DNA of 64,000 nt from Corythoichthys intestinalis (Eukaryota; Chordata; Actinopteri; Syngnathiformes; Syngnathidae): the NCBI RefSeq assembly GCF_030265065.1, contig NC_080416.1, positions 6,571,501-6,635,500 of the forward strand, read 5' to 3'. Under the pieces are notes generated by a model. The model worked only from the letters and a program-made list of their open reading frames with translations. It searched no databases and was not told the origin of the DNA. Of the stretch, positions 1 to 12,100 are shown one piece after another (position 1 is the first letter of the stretch; each line of letters starts with the position of its first letter). Made by a program: the position numbers and the translations under genes.

Positions 1-912
1 GAGATGATTAAATTGTGGGTACAGTTTAGTATTCATGTGGATACAGATTACTAAACCGTGGGTACAGATATAAACTATAAATACAGTTTAGTAATCTGTG
101 GGTACAGTTTAGTATTTTAGGGGTACAGATGATTAAACTATTGGTAAAGTTTAGTAATCTGTGGATACAGATTTCTAAACAGTGGGTACAGATGTAAACT
201 GTGAGTACAGTTTAGTGATCCGTGAGTACAGTTTAGTATTTTAGGGCTACAGATGATTAAACTGTGGGTACAGTTTAGTAATCTGTGGGTACAGATTACT
301 AAATTATGTGTATAGAGTACTAAACTGTCGGTACAGTTTAGTAATTTGTGGGTAGAGATGATTAAATTGTGGGTACAGTTTAGTATTCATGTGGATACAG
401 ATTACTAAACCTTGGGTACAGATATAAACTATAAATACAGTTTAGTAATCTGTGGGTACAGTTTAGTATTTTAGGGGTACAGATGATTAAACTATTGGTA
501 AAGTTTAGTAATCTGTGGGTACAGATGATTAAACCGTAGGTACAGTTTAGTAATCAGTGGGTACAGATTACTAAATTATGTGTAAAGAGTACTAAACTGA
601 GGGTACAGTTTAGTAATCTGTGGGTAGAGATGATTAAATTTTGGTTATAGTTTAGTATTTTGTGGATACAGATGACTAAACCGTGGGTACAGATATAAAC
701 TGTGAGTACAGTTTAGTAATCTGTGGGTAAAGTTTAGTATTTTAGGGGAACAGATGATTAAACTGTGGGTAAAATTTAGTAATCTGTGGGGACAGATGAT
801 TAAACTGTAGGTACAGTTTAGTAATTAGTGGGTACAGATTACTAAATTATGTGTATAGAGTACCAAACTGTGGGTACGGTTTAGTATTCCGTGGATACAG
901 ATTACTAAACAG
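1..912. repeat. Degenerate tandem array, first part
   Basis: Short units of about 20 bases built on GGTACAGTTTAGTAATCTGT are repeated with many point changes. Some units appear as their reverse complement (CAGATTACTAAAC), so neighbouring units can pair with each other. No coding potential is seen. The array continues after 1855 on the far side of a hAT insertion and starts before the window. Confidence 0.9.
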
Positions 913-1061
913 CAGTGTTGTTAATTTTACTTTAAAAAAGTAATTAATTACAGTTACAAATTACTTCTCCCAAAAAGTAATTGCGTTAGTAACTCAGTTA
1001 CCTGAATGTAAAAGTAATTAGTTACTTGGCAAAGTAACTAGTGATATATATTTTTTTTTCT

Positions 1062-1095
<34 letters not shown>

Positions 1096-1854
1096 AGGTC
1101 ACACAATGTGAAGCTTAAAGGGTTTGGGGGACAATTGGCCCTAGCCCAATTCTTTACCCTCAACTTAACTAGACAAAAGGGTATTGCGATAACTAGCTAG
1201 TAACCTTTGCTATGTGTGGAAGTCATTTAAAGTTGTGAATCAATCGTTAAAGTTGTTAAAATTTCTCCCGTTATTGCATTAGTTCCCTTCTGTCTACTTT
1301 AAACATGCGTAAGTTTTAAAACTGTTTCATCATTTAAAGATAGATTTAAGTTAAGATTTTGCCGATTTAGGAGCATTTTAGATTTAAAAAAAATTACTTA
1401 GGTTCGCTAGGAAGGATCTCTACATCAGGGCCTTCCTGAGAGGTCTACTGCTTTAAGATGGCGGCTGTTTACAAACGCATGTAGTCCTTAAAACATGTTG
1501 GCAATGCAGCAGTGGCTGTCATTTGCATCTAGTTCTATAATATGATATCTACCGTGTCATGTGGATGTAGTTTGTCGGCTATGGCTGCAGTCAGGTATTA
1601 TTGGAGCCACCTAGCATCGCGGTTGCAACGGCGTCTTCCCCACTCCTGCTCTGCTCTCGTTCCCGTGAGTCCGTTTCTCTGACTTTTTTTTATTCAACCA
1701 ACTTAGTAACGCATAGTAACGCACGCCTTTCCCGCCTCAGTAACGGTAACGGCGTTACCAAGATGAGAAAAGTAATTAATTAGATTACTCATTACTGAAA
1801 AAAATAACGCCGTTAGTAACGCCGTTATATTGTAACGCCGTTATTAACAACACT
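913..1854. mobile_element. Non-autonomous hAT element inserted in the tandem array
   Basis: The ends are inverted (CAGTGTTGTTAATTTTACTT at the left, ...ATTAACAACACTG at the right). The 8 bases CTAAACAG flank it on both sides (905-912 and 1855-1862), a perfect hAT-type target duplication. It carries a long A run near 1063-1094 and no transposase frame. Its middle (about 1232-1580) resembles internal sequence of the hAT copies at 51235-52370 and 55788-59405. Confidence 0.85.
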
Positions 1855-2370
1855 GCTAAACAGTGGGTACAGATGACAAGACTGTGGGTTCATTTTAGTA
1901 ATCTGTGGGAACAGTTTAGTATTTTAGGGGTACAGATGGTTAAACTGTGTGTACAATGTAGTATTCTGTGGATACATTTTAGTATTCTGTGGCTACTAAT
2001 GATTAAACTGTGGATTACCATTAGAGTTTAGTAATCTGTGGGTATAGATGATTATACTGTGTCTACAGTTTAGTAAACTGGGGTACAGTTTAGTATTCTG
2101 TATGGATGCAGTTTAGTAATCTGTGTAACTGTACCCGCAGATTACTAAACTGTGGGTACAGATTAGCAATGAAAAATATTTTTTTCAACCCCTGGCACCT
2201 GGGATTCACCGTAAATTTGGCAGTCAAATCTGGTTGTTTTTTGTTGTCGTTTTTTTTTTTTTTTTTTTTTTTTTTAGATGACTAAACTGTGGGTACAGTT
2301 TAGTAATGTGTGGGTACAGATTACTAAACTGTACCCACGGATTACTAAATTGTGGGTACAAATTAGTTAG
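1855..2370. repeat. Tandem array, second part
   Basis: Continuation of the GGTACAGTTTAGTAATCTG array after the hAT insertion. Near 2170-2275 it is broken by a unique stretch with a long T run (about 2250-2275). A diverged second version of that stretch follows at about 2370-2440 (GTAAATTTGCCAGTCAAAAC), suggesting a larger repeat unit that includes unique DNA. Confidence 0.75.
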
Positions 2371-2823
2371 GAAAAAAAAATCAACCAGGCTGGAACCCGA
2401 GGGGCTCTGTAAATTTGCCAGTCAAAACTGTTTTTTGTTTTTATAGTTATTCCAGGCAAAACTATGCATCAGGTAACCAGCAATTCTGGTGGTGGTATCA
2501 CAACAGGAATTGATGATCATGATTGGCTTTCTACTGCGGCGCTCTATCTTAGCAAATATTGGCAAAACGGTCACACTGCAACAACAACATAGTAAAACTA
2601 TGACTAGCATGCTAATTTGTTTCTGTTTGGAATTGCTTTTTGTGGGCTGGGCCAAGGCAGCTGAAAAATTATGGATGTAATTTCTTTATTAAGCCTTTTT
2701 TGTAACCTTTTTTGGGAGGATTTTGAGTTAAAAGTAGTGTCCGCAGTCATTTAAAAGTGGAGTATTTCATAGAACCCATAATGCTATGCGTTTTGTTTAT
2801 GTGTTTCGTGAAGTCACCTGCAG

Positions 2824-4339
2824 AGCAACTCCAGCAAAACCTTCCAAAGAGCCAACGTGGACTTCCTGGAAACGCCCGAGAATGTCAGCACCATGCTCAT
2901 ACCTGGTATGACTCATTATGTTTTTTTTCTCAAATATTTTAGTCATTCCTTCATGACTATTTTCCTATTTGTCAAATTGTCACTAACGTTCCACTCTGAA
3001 TTGATCAAAAAATAGTGTGGAAGTGTTGCTCATGAAATTTTAACATTGTTTTAAACATTTTATTCATATATTTGTAGTTTTTCAATGATTTTCATGCAGA
3101 ATCTATATGTATTTAAAAAAAAAAAAAGTTAACTACATTTTCCACTCGTCCAAAACTTTCTAGTAGAATAGTGTGTGTTTACTACCATAATTTTCGCACT
3201 ATAAGGTGCACCTGACTATAAGCCGCCACCCACCAAATTTGGCACAAAAACGGCATTTGTTCACAGCTAAGCCGCACTGGACTATAAGCCGCAGCTATCC
3301 TCACTAACCGGTAACACTATTTGACAGCGGCATCATACGACTGTCATAAGACCAAATGAACCACCATTCAGCTTTGAACCAATTGGCTGCAAAGCTTCAT
3401 TGCTTCAAGAAGCTTCATTTGACTGTCACTGGTTCCCTTGGGGGAGACGGTCAACCTCTGCTGCCAACACTGTTGTCGTCCAACATGCCTCCTAGCATAC
3501 ACTGCAGCGCTACAGATGTAAATATCAAAACTAATTTTTTTGTGCTAAATATTTCTTCAGTTACTGTTCCAGTTGTTACATTAATTGCAAGTTATGGTAT
3601 TTGCTAACACTGTCAAATACAGTATATACCATAAGACTGTCATTAGACAGTCATAATTATGACATTGCACTGTCCTAAGCATTTATCAATGCTTGTAACA
3701 GATGTCATTTGGTGTTATCTGGCAAATTATCTCACTTTTGAATGGATGTAAAAGATCATAACTGGACATAAATGGAGTTAGTGACGTAATTTGCCAGATG
3801 ACACTGAATGACATCTGTCATAAGCATTCAGTCGTGCCCATGAGAGTGTCATGTCATAATTATGACGGTCTTATGACAGTCTTATAACGCCGCTGTTAAA
3901 TAAAGTGTTACCTATTAACCCAAATAAATCCACAAGCCGCACTGGACTATAAACCACAAGTATCAATTTGAAGGAAAAAAGTGCAGCTCATAGTCCGAAA
4001 ATTTGGGTAATTGGCTGCCATTGACGGCGCTAGGATTGGACATCTAGGGCCGTCAATGGCAGCCAATGAGTTAATATTGAACTTATTTTAGTTTACTTAA
4101 TACTGGAATAGGCTAAAACAGAAATCAGAAGGCTGAAAACTGCTGCCCGTCCTCCCAAATTAATCTCTATTCAAGTATTTTGAATAGAAATTTTTATTTT
4201 TCATCATCATTGATTTAAAAAAATGTATTTGCAACTTAATTTTTTTGTGTGCAAATGATTTTTTTTCCATATTCCTAATGTCTAACATCCTTTTTGCTTT
4301 TTTTTTTTAGCTTCATGGTGGGTCCTCAACAATAACTGA
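2824..4339 (+). CDS. Last two coding exons of an unidentified gene (partial)
   Basis: Exon A is 2824-2905: acceptor ACCTGCAG, donor CCTG|GTATGA, phase 1 at the end. Exon B starts at 4311 after a long pyrimidine tract ending TTTTTAG and reaches TGA at 4337-4339. Joined, the frame ends ...TFQRANVDFLETPENV, then STMLIPASWWVLNNN, stop. A poly(A) signal follows at 4657-4662. I do not recognise the protein. The intron holds a nested MITE (3184-4012). Upstream exons must lie before the window or in parts of the array region that I could not read as coding. Exon-like signals are good, but identity and upstream frame are unproven. Confidence 0.45.
3184..4012. mobile_element. Composite MITE in the intron of the unidentified gene
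   Basis: The outer element has ends related to TAATTTTCGCACTATAAGG and its inverse. Inside (about 3308-3915) is a second MITE running from GGTAACACTATTTGACAGC to CTGTTAAATAAAGTGTTACC. The same outer-plus-inner arrangement recurs near 11.6, 23.4 and 35.4 kb. No coding capacity. Confidence 0.75.
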
Positions 4340-4656
4340 GAGCAGCGCGCCACTCACATTTGGCTCACTTATGACGTCATAGCAATTAATTTCATTCCTT
4401 CCGTGTTTCTTTACCTAAGAATTGGTAGCTCAACTCAAGCCAGTGCGTGCGTGCGTGACACCCTAAAAAAAGCATCAATGACCTCGTGACGTTCTGCTTT
4501 GCTGACGTCATTGCCGTTCGGCGTGAGCTCATTGCATATTGTGCTCGAGTTGTAAGATTGTAGCAGCACATTTTACGTGATCAAATAGAGTATTAAAAAA
4601 CACGGTTGCGTTTTTTGTGTATTTAATTCATGTTGATCGAGATCAAAACGTATGAT

Positions 4657-4662
4657 AATAAA
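4657..4662 (+). promoter_or_regulatory. Poly(A) signal AATAAA
   Basis: AATAAA lies 318 bases after the stop at 4339 and is followed by T/G-rich DNA, as expected for the 3' end of the unidentified gene. Confidence 0.5.
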
Positions 4663-5720
4663 GAATTTATTGTTGTCTAGCTGTTTCCTTTATTTTCAAA
4701 GCGTATTTTTCCATAAGGTTGTGTTTGTCGCCATCTGGTGATAAAAGTTGGTACTGCATTTTCAAAAACGCAGATCATTAAACAGAAAGATGAGATTAAT
4801 AGCTGAAAAAATTCAAAAGTTTAAAAATTATTTCACAATATAAAACGTCATATTAGAAAAAAATGTTGAGACGGATTAAGACCAAGGATAGTGTTCATAC
4901 AAAACTAAATTAAATGCAAATAACAAATATTTGACGAGGAAAAAAACATCCAGAACAAAAATATCACCCCAAGAAAGTAAAATCTACAAATTTCAGAAGT
5001 GTCTAAATACATCTGAAAGAAAAAGTATTTAGTTTGGGGGGGGGAGGGGGCGGGAATGAAGAAAATATGATTTACATACCTTATGTTTGTTGATAAAGAT
5101 AGAATTCAGTTTGATTTGAAAAAACAGACTGTAAAAAACAAAACAACAAGCACATTTTTGTCCTTTTATTGATAAATAATCATTTTGCAAAAGAACCAAC
5201 CTTTGCCATCCGCAATATGTACAAAGACTTTCCTTCACCTTGCTCGGCTTGCCATCTCCACATTCAAGAAAAGACGCCACCTACCGGACTGGATGTGCAT
5301 GAGCGCTACTTTAGGAATACATTCTTTGAAAAACAGACGCAACAACAGCAACAAAAAAACGTGCTGACGGACGGACAAAAACAATTATTGCTGTTTTGCT
5401 TTAACCTCTTAATGCCTGAATGTACATAAAGCAATACCTAAGTACATAAAAAAAATTTAGTATTTCCTCCCTGCTGACCGTTAGAGGGCGGCGAAGAAAG
5501 CACTGTAAATAGTTTAATACAAAAAAGCTAAATAAAATAATAGGAAAAAATTACGGCTAAAAAAGGGTAAATCGTAAAATTAACAAGAACATTAATAAAA
5601 AATATTTTTTAAAAGAAATAAAAGTTAAAATTTTTTAAATATGTGAAAAATGAGAAATTTATTAATCATTTCAATCCCTAACTGCTAAATAATTGACAAC
5701 AAATTAAATTTGGAGCCGTT
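4663..5720. other. Intergenic, no gene seen
   Basis: AT-rich DNA with a G-rich run at about 5034-5054. Short open frames here lack splice context and resemble no family I know. Confidence 0.6.
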
Positions 5721-5721
5721 A

Positions 5722-6465
5722 AAGCAACACTATGTAACTTTTCAACCTTTATAAAATATTTTCATAACTTTTGTGAAAATACGTCGACTGACAAATAGTT
5801 GAATGACACCTCTTTTATATTTTTAGGGGGTTTGTATTGCTTTCACCGGCACTAATTAACTTTGAGGAGGGTGGCATGAACCCTGCCAGACAAAAAAAAA
5901 AAACCTACAAATGTGCTGACTGCTTTACGGCATACGTCACTTACCCCTTCCCCCATTATTATAAAGACGGAAGTCGAAGCTTTCGCGCGAATTCTGCAAA
6001 GGTGGGAGAGAAACAGACAAAAAGTTTTGTCTGAGGAGAAAAAAAAGGCAGGCTACCAGGATACTCAAGAATAAACACTGACCCGGCTTTCACTTGCTGC
6101 CGTGACGCCCCCCCCTCAACCAAACTTGTCAGCGCTGACGAGTTCGGGTGGGTTTGGGGGAGTAAGCCACACTAAGCCACACAGTTGCTAACCGACATAT
6201 GCTATTGTTTAGCCACAAATGAATTCATTACCCTATTACTATTCATCCTTCACACAGCCGCTGGAAGAAGAAAGCAGAAATGTTGTTTAATCCATCTGCA
6301 GGTGGCCGGGAGATTGATTTTTGATTGATTTATGATTTTACGACATTGTACGTGTGTGCGCTGGTCCTCATGGGAAACACAGGAAAGGCAAAACACTACC
6401 GCTTTTGTCCACCGGGGTCGCTACAATCGACCAAAACTGAAAAGTTCCCAATGCTTAAAAGAGCA
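5722..6465. mobile_element. TTAA-flanked MITE (Kolobok/piggyBac-like ends)
   Basis: It starts after TTAA with AGCAACACTATGTAACTTTT and ends with a matching inverted sequence, ...GAAAAGTTCCCAATGCT, before TTAA. A related copy, interrupted by a hAT, lies at 25903-27398. No transposase is visible. The TTAA target points to piggyBac or Kolobok type; which one is not decided. Confidence 0.6.
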
Positions 6466-8118
6466 TACGACAGGAGAAAAAAAAAAGTCTTAAATAGCAT
6501 TATTATGTGAATTAGAATCATATTTTGAGACGATTCGACTATATACAACAATTTAGCAAAGCGGAGGATGACGAGAAATTAGTCTTTTAATCTACCGGTT
6601 AGCCACGCCTACCATTATAGGGCTCGAGCGTCCCCAACAGGTGGATGACGTAAGCGGGAGAATGGGCTCATTGGTTTTACTATTCAGCCCATTGAAGGAG
6701 AAATTATTCGTGAACGAGGAAAACGCGACGAAGAGACCCGCAAAATTTCATTGTTTCAGTCTCTCTACTCCAATATTTTTACAGGATATTCTTTTTATCC
6801 AAGTATTTTTCCCCAATAGCTAAATAAATGGCTTGAGAAGGACCAGTCAGCCCGTCGAGGGGGAACTATTCACGACGAGGAAAACGCGACGAAGAGAGCT
6901 ACAAAATGTCAGTTTCTGTCTCTTTACTTCAATATTTTTACAGGATATTCTTTTTATCCAAGTATTTCCCCCAACTGCTAAATAAATGGCATGGTCATGA
7001 CAAATAACAGTCTTGTGCTAAATGGAATATGAAATCATAAAAATGCACTTATTCAGGACGACATGGCAAAATTACTCCATAATGGTAAAAACTGCCGACT
7101 TCACCTTTACTGTTGCACCTCCCGAATGATATTTTATGACACCTAAATCGGGCTTATGTCATTTTCCTTCCCCGGCTTGGGAGAATGTAAACAAGCCAAG
7201 AGGCGTGACAGCTAGCCGACATGCTAACCCGAACAGAGTGTTTTTTCAAAGTCTTTGAAGCGGAAAATCACACATAACTAGCCCAGATGTTTTGACATGA
7301 CGACTGGGTTGTCGATTGTCTTCGCCGGAGAGCAATTTACCAGCTAACGTGCAGCTAAGGTGCATAAGGAGAGCTTTTTACATGCCTATCAATGATCAAA
7401 CGGTAGTAGTCCTTAATTTAAAGAAAGTTTGTAGTGTTTACTTCTTAATCGCTGTATTCGCGGCTATTTTTAACTCAAAGTTGCAATTTCTGATCGGTCA
7501 GAAAGTTTGACGGAACACCGGGCACATGAGCACAATAAGCCGAATATACTGCTCTCCCGGCGGGTGGATGTGCAACAAGCTGCCGGTGTTGTGCCGAAAA
7601 ATAGCCGCCCCGCATGCATGTGAGCCACAAATTGCAAGCCACCTACATATTAAAATGATCCCAGTATTTGACATAATACAAAATGCAATGTTTACTGCCT
7701 CGTAAGTCCAATGGTCCCACAGTGGTAGGGCTTGTTTTGGCCAATATCCACGGTGACTGGGAACCTTTTGAAACTCCAAAAAGGCGCACACGCCTCTCCC
7801 TCATACAGCAAGATTTTTCTGCAGCCGTTTGGCTGTCGTGATGCGAAAAATAAACGTATTAATCCGCAAAATCAGCTGAATCCTTAGTCCTCATACACAA
7901 CAGTACTGCTGTATAGTGAAGAGGACTCCTTCTCTCGTAAACGTCACAGCGCCCTCCTCCTCAATGCAAGACCGAAGCCGGAAGTCACTCATTTTCATGG
8001 CGCGGGATTCAAAAAACTAAATAAATATAGCGATCGCTTCCACACACATCCAAGCGGTCCATATCATTCAGGAGCATAAAATACTACGTGAATTATGAAA
8101 TAAACACGCTTTTTCGTG
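6466..8118. mobile_element. Second TTAA-type element, about 1.6 kb
   Basis: It begins AGAGCATACGACAGGAGAAA just after TTAA and ends ...CGTGTCACGCGCACTTTAA. A close paralogue occupies 56221-57744 inside nup153 intron 1. The middle contains an imperfect direct duplication: the TTTACAGGATATTCTTTTTA segment occurs near 6779 and near 6939. No long coding frame is shared by both copies, so it is probably non-autonomous. Confidence 0.6.
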
Positions 8119-8131
8119 TCACGCGCACTTT

Positions 8132-8356
8132 AAAGCAGGGTTCACTAAATCCGGACCTCGGTGCCACTTTTCCTGTCGTGTTGTCCACGTCTCTCTCCCC
8201 TAACACACCTGAATCAAATGATTATGTAATCAACAACCTCTACAGAAGCCTGATAATGATCCTGATTATTTTGATTCAGGTGTGTTGAAGGAGGGAGACA
8301 TGGAAAACACGACAGGAAAAGTGGCACCGAGGTCCAGATTTAGTGAATCTTGCGCT
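8132..8356. mobile_element. Palindromic hAT-type MITE
   Basis: The left arm CAGGGTTCACTAAATCCGGA is matched by the inverted right arm ending ...TCCAGATTTAGTGAATCTTG. The flanks CTTTAAAG and CGCTAAAG agree at 6 of 8 positions. The internal AACACACCTGAATCAAATGA arm is shared with the element at 27403-27617. Confidence 0.7.
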
Positions 8357-8359
8357 AAA

Positions 8360-9123
8360 GATTCCTCAGAACAAAATAAAAAATGTCAACTTTTGTTTTT
8401 CATAAATTTGTATCATATTTCTGTACTAAACCGTTTTTTTCAGAGCAAAAAAAAATCACATTGCTAATATTCAGTTGAAAATTCTTTGACTATTATTTAA
8501 AATTTAGCATTTTCCCATTTTTGTTATTTTTTTTCCTATATAGTTCTCTCGATTCAGTTTTATTTATTAATATTATTACAATTTTTCATGTACTTAAGTA
8601 TTCCCTCAAAGCTTTTGACGTATATGTGGAACGTAAATTCAGGCAACGAGGGGTTAAACGCCAACAAAATATCTTAAAGTAACAGTAATCTGGTAACACT
8701 GCGGGAGAGCAAACGTTGGCACACGTCAAAAAGGCTAAATACGGTAAACTGTCAGTGTACGGCTTCCTGGTTACAACAGCAGTGGCGACTTTAAAACAAT
8801 GTAGGTCAAAAGACAGTTTGTGGCAATTTTTTTTGTATAGTTAGGACAGTAAACAGCCACGCAGCTTCCTTTGCTGGACACTAGCTAGCAGCAAAACCGC
8901 CGAACACCTGCGTTTAAATCATTAGCTGCCACGGACGTCCAACGCCGTCAATGGCAGTCGATGAGTTAAAGAAAAAAACAAACCTGTAGTGCAACGAACT
9001 CCGTTTGGTCATGGGCGGGAAAACAATGAAATAAAAGTTGTAAAAAATGACAAGAATGGGGTTTTGACACAAACGGGAGCAAAAGGTTAAAAAGGTCATC
9101 TGGCGGCAGGGGGGCGGGGCCTC
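8360..9123. other. Intergenic / pip4p2 3' flank
   Basis: No coding exon seen. This is the downstream side of pip4p2, so its 3' UTR lies in the upper part of this stretch. Near 8925-8970 there is a fragment of the dispersed fold-back repeat (CCGTCAATGGCAGTCGATGA). Confidence 0.5.
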
Positions 9124-12100
9124 CTAAGCAAAGCTGTTTTCCGGGTAGCTGACCTTGATGGCGCCCCAGTAACAGGCTCGCACCAGGCAGATGACGCCCA
9201 CCAGGTAGGCCAGCACCCACGACACGTACGTGGCGTTGTAGCGACGGGCGAAGTCTCGGGTGCCCACCTGAAGCCCAAAAAATTTGGAGAAAATACATAC
9301 AAAAAAATGACACTCAACATATCTTAAAATTAGGGCTGTCAAACGATTAAATTTTTTAATTGAGTTCAGCTTAAAAATTAATTATTCGTAATTAATCGCA
9401 ATTATTCGCAATTCAAACCACCAATAAAATATGCCATATTTTTCTGTAAATTATTGTTGGAATGGAAAGATAAGACATAAGACAGATATATCCATTCAAC
9501 ATACGGTAGATAAGTACTGTATTTGTTTATTATAACAATAAATCAACAAGATGGCATTAACATTATTAACACTCTGTTAAAGCATCCATGGATAGAAAGA
9601 CTTGTAGTTCTTAAAAGATAAATGTTAGTACAAGTTATAGAAATTTTATGTTAAAATCCCTCTTAATGTTTTCGTTTTAATAAAATTTGTAAAATTTTCA
9701 ATAAAAAAATTAACTAGTAGCCCGCCATTGTTGATGTCAATAATTAACTTACACAATGCTCATGGCTGCTGAAGCCTATAAAATCAGTCGCTCCCAAGCG
9801 CCAGCAGAGGGCGGCAGAACTCCATAAAACAAAATTAACATGTGGGCATTTCACTGTACTGTCATTTAAATCTGTCGGAGCGGGGCATGTGCGTTAATTG
9901 TGTCAAATATTTTAACGTGATTAATTTAAAAAAATAATTACCGCCCGTTAACGCGATAATTTTGACAACCCTACTTAAAATATGAGGAAAAATATAATAG
10001 CAACAACAACAACAAAATAATCAAGAAAAGCAGTAAAACCATCCCAAAAATAAATATTTCATAATACTAAGATTTATTTTGAAATAGGAATACAAAAAAT
10101 AGTGGTAAAATTTAAATTAAAAATGTATTAAATAAATAAATAAATAAAAATTTATACAAAAAAATGGAACTCAACAGATCTTGAAAAAAAATGGGAAAAT
10201 ATTAATATTATTGTAGATAGAAAAAAATAATACAAGTTAAAAAAAAAAAAAGAAAAATAGTCATAGTTAGTAAGAATAGTTTAATACAAAAAAAAAGTTT
10301 TGATATGGGACAAATTCCATGAATACTAAAACACAGATTTTTTTTTTTTAAATAAATAAATAAAAGTACTGTATTGCAAAATAGAAGTTAAAAAAAAGTC
10401 TATTGTTGTCAATGGCATGCAATGAGTTAAATACTAATAATAAAAATTGTGTTACTAGTGTGTATTTCTGTTTTTATTCATTTTCATTTCATTAATTTTG
10501 TTTTTATAGACATTATTTATTGTTAACTACAAAAAATACAATAATTAATACAACTAAAAATATACATACAGTAGTACCTCAAGATATGAAATTAATTTGT
10601 ATCCGAGTGTTTTTTCTCCATTATCAAGGCACTCTTTGTGCTTTGACACTATATGCTCATTTAAATACTGATGATGTAGCATCAGGAGCAATGTGGGGTT
10701 CAGTATCTGGCTCAAGGACACTTTGCCATGGTCACCAAAGTGACGGAATCGAACATACAACCTCTGAGTTGGGGAACAACTACTCTACCATTGAGCCACT
10801 GTATAAAACTTTGCAGCACATAGAATTGAGGACATGACTTACGGTTAACCCGACGCCGATGAACACACAGATCATTCCGAATGTGATGTAAGCGCAACAG
10901 CGCCGCCTCGGGAGCGCGCTGCCGACCGACGAGCTGCGACAAAAAGAACTCGTGAGCGTGCTGTTCGGTGATCACATGGGCGGCGTTTGGGGTTCGCTCC
11001 GTTTGGATGAAACCCTCACATGCCTCTCATGTGATGCCGCTCAAGTGGGTGAGAGTCACCTGATGAAATACTTACATTTTTTTGCAGTGGGGGCACTTTG
11101 CTAACGTGTTGAAGCGGACCTCCATCCACTGAAAAAGCACAGTAAAGCACCAAACTATGATTCTTATTTGTATTTGTTATTTTTTAACATCGCTACAACA
11201 CTTTTTGTTTCCAAATGTGGCTGGTTTTTTTAGTGTTTTCAATGGGTTTGTTGGCATTAAAGGTGTCTTACAAGGAAAGTGTTGCCGCAGTGCCCGCAGA
11301 CAACACGCATGCCGTCGGGCTGGACGGGGAGGGCCGGTTGGGCAGGCTGTTCCTCGGGGATCACCATCACCGGGCTCAGGTTGATAATACGGCGGCTGTC
11401 ATGTGCAAAAAGTGACACGTCCAGTAAATTGTAGTGTTGCACTGATACCATTTTTCGGCACCCGATACATGGCGACACCTGGCTGGGTATCGATATTGTA
11501 CTGATACCATGTTTTTTATTTTAAAAAATGGGGTTACACTTTGACCGTGGGTTCATAAGACTGTCAAAATTATGAAATGACACTGTCATGAGCATAAATG
11601 AATGTGTATGACAGATGTCATCAAGTGTCATCCAGCAAATTACTGTAATTTTCAAACAATAAGCCGCAATTTTTTTCCTCCTCGTTTTGAATCCTGCGGC
11701 TTATAGTCCAGTGTGGCTTATTTGTTGATTTCTTTGGGTTAAGAGAGAACACTTTATTTGACAGGTGCGTCATAAGAGTGCCATAAGACCGCCATAATTA
11801 TGACATGACACGGTCACGGGCATTAATGAATGCTTATGACAGATGTCATTAAGTGTCACCTGGAAAATTACGTCAATAACTCCATTTATGTCCAGCCTGG
11901 ATATTTTTCATCTATTCAAAAGTGAGATCATTTGCTAGATGACACAAAATGACATCTGTCATAAGCAGTCATTAATGCTCATTTAGTGTCATATCATGAT
12001 TATGATAGTCTTATGTTGCCACTGCCAAATAAAGGGTTAGCAAATACCATAACTAGCAATTAATGAAACAACTGGATTAGTAACTGAAGAAATAATTAGG

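Noticed and set aside
1-905. CRISPR-like array
   Set aside because: Units are contiguous and diverged without unique spacers, in a vertebrate genome; it is a minisatellite.
1601-1783. Open frame of 60 codons starting MEPPSIAV
   Set aside because: It lies inside a non-autonomous hAT between its termini, has no splice context and resembles no protein family.
10690-10800. tRNA-like wording (GGAATCGAAC near CAACCTCTGAGTTGG)
   Set aside because: No acceptor stem or cloverleaf can be formed; it reads as a degenerate dispersed repeat.
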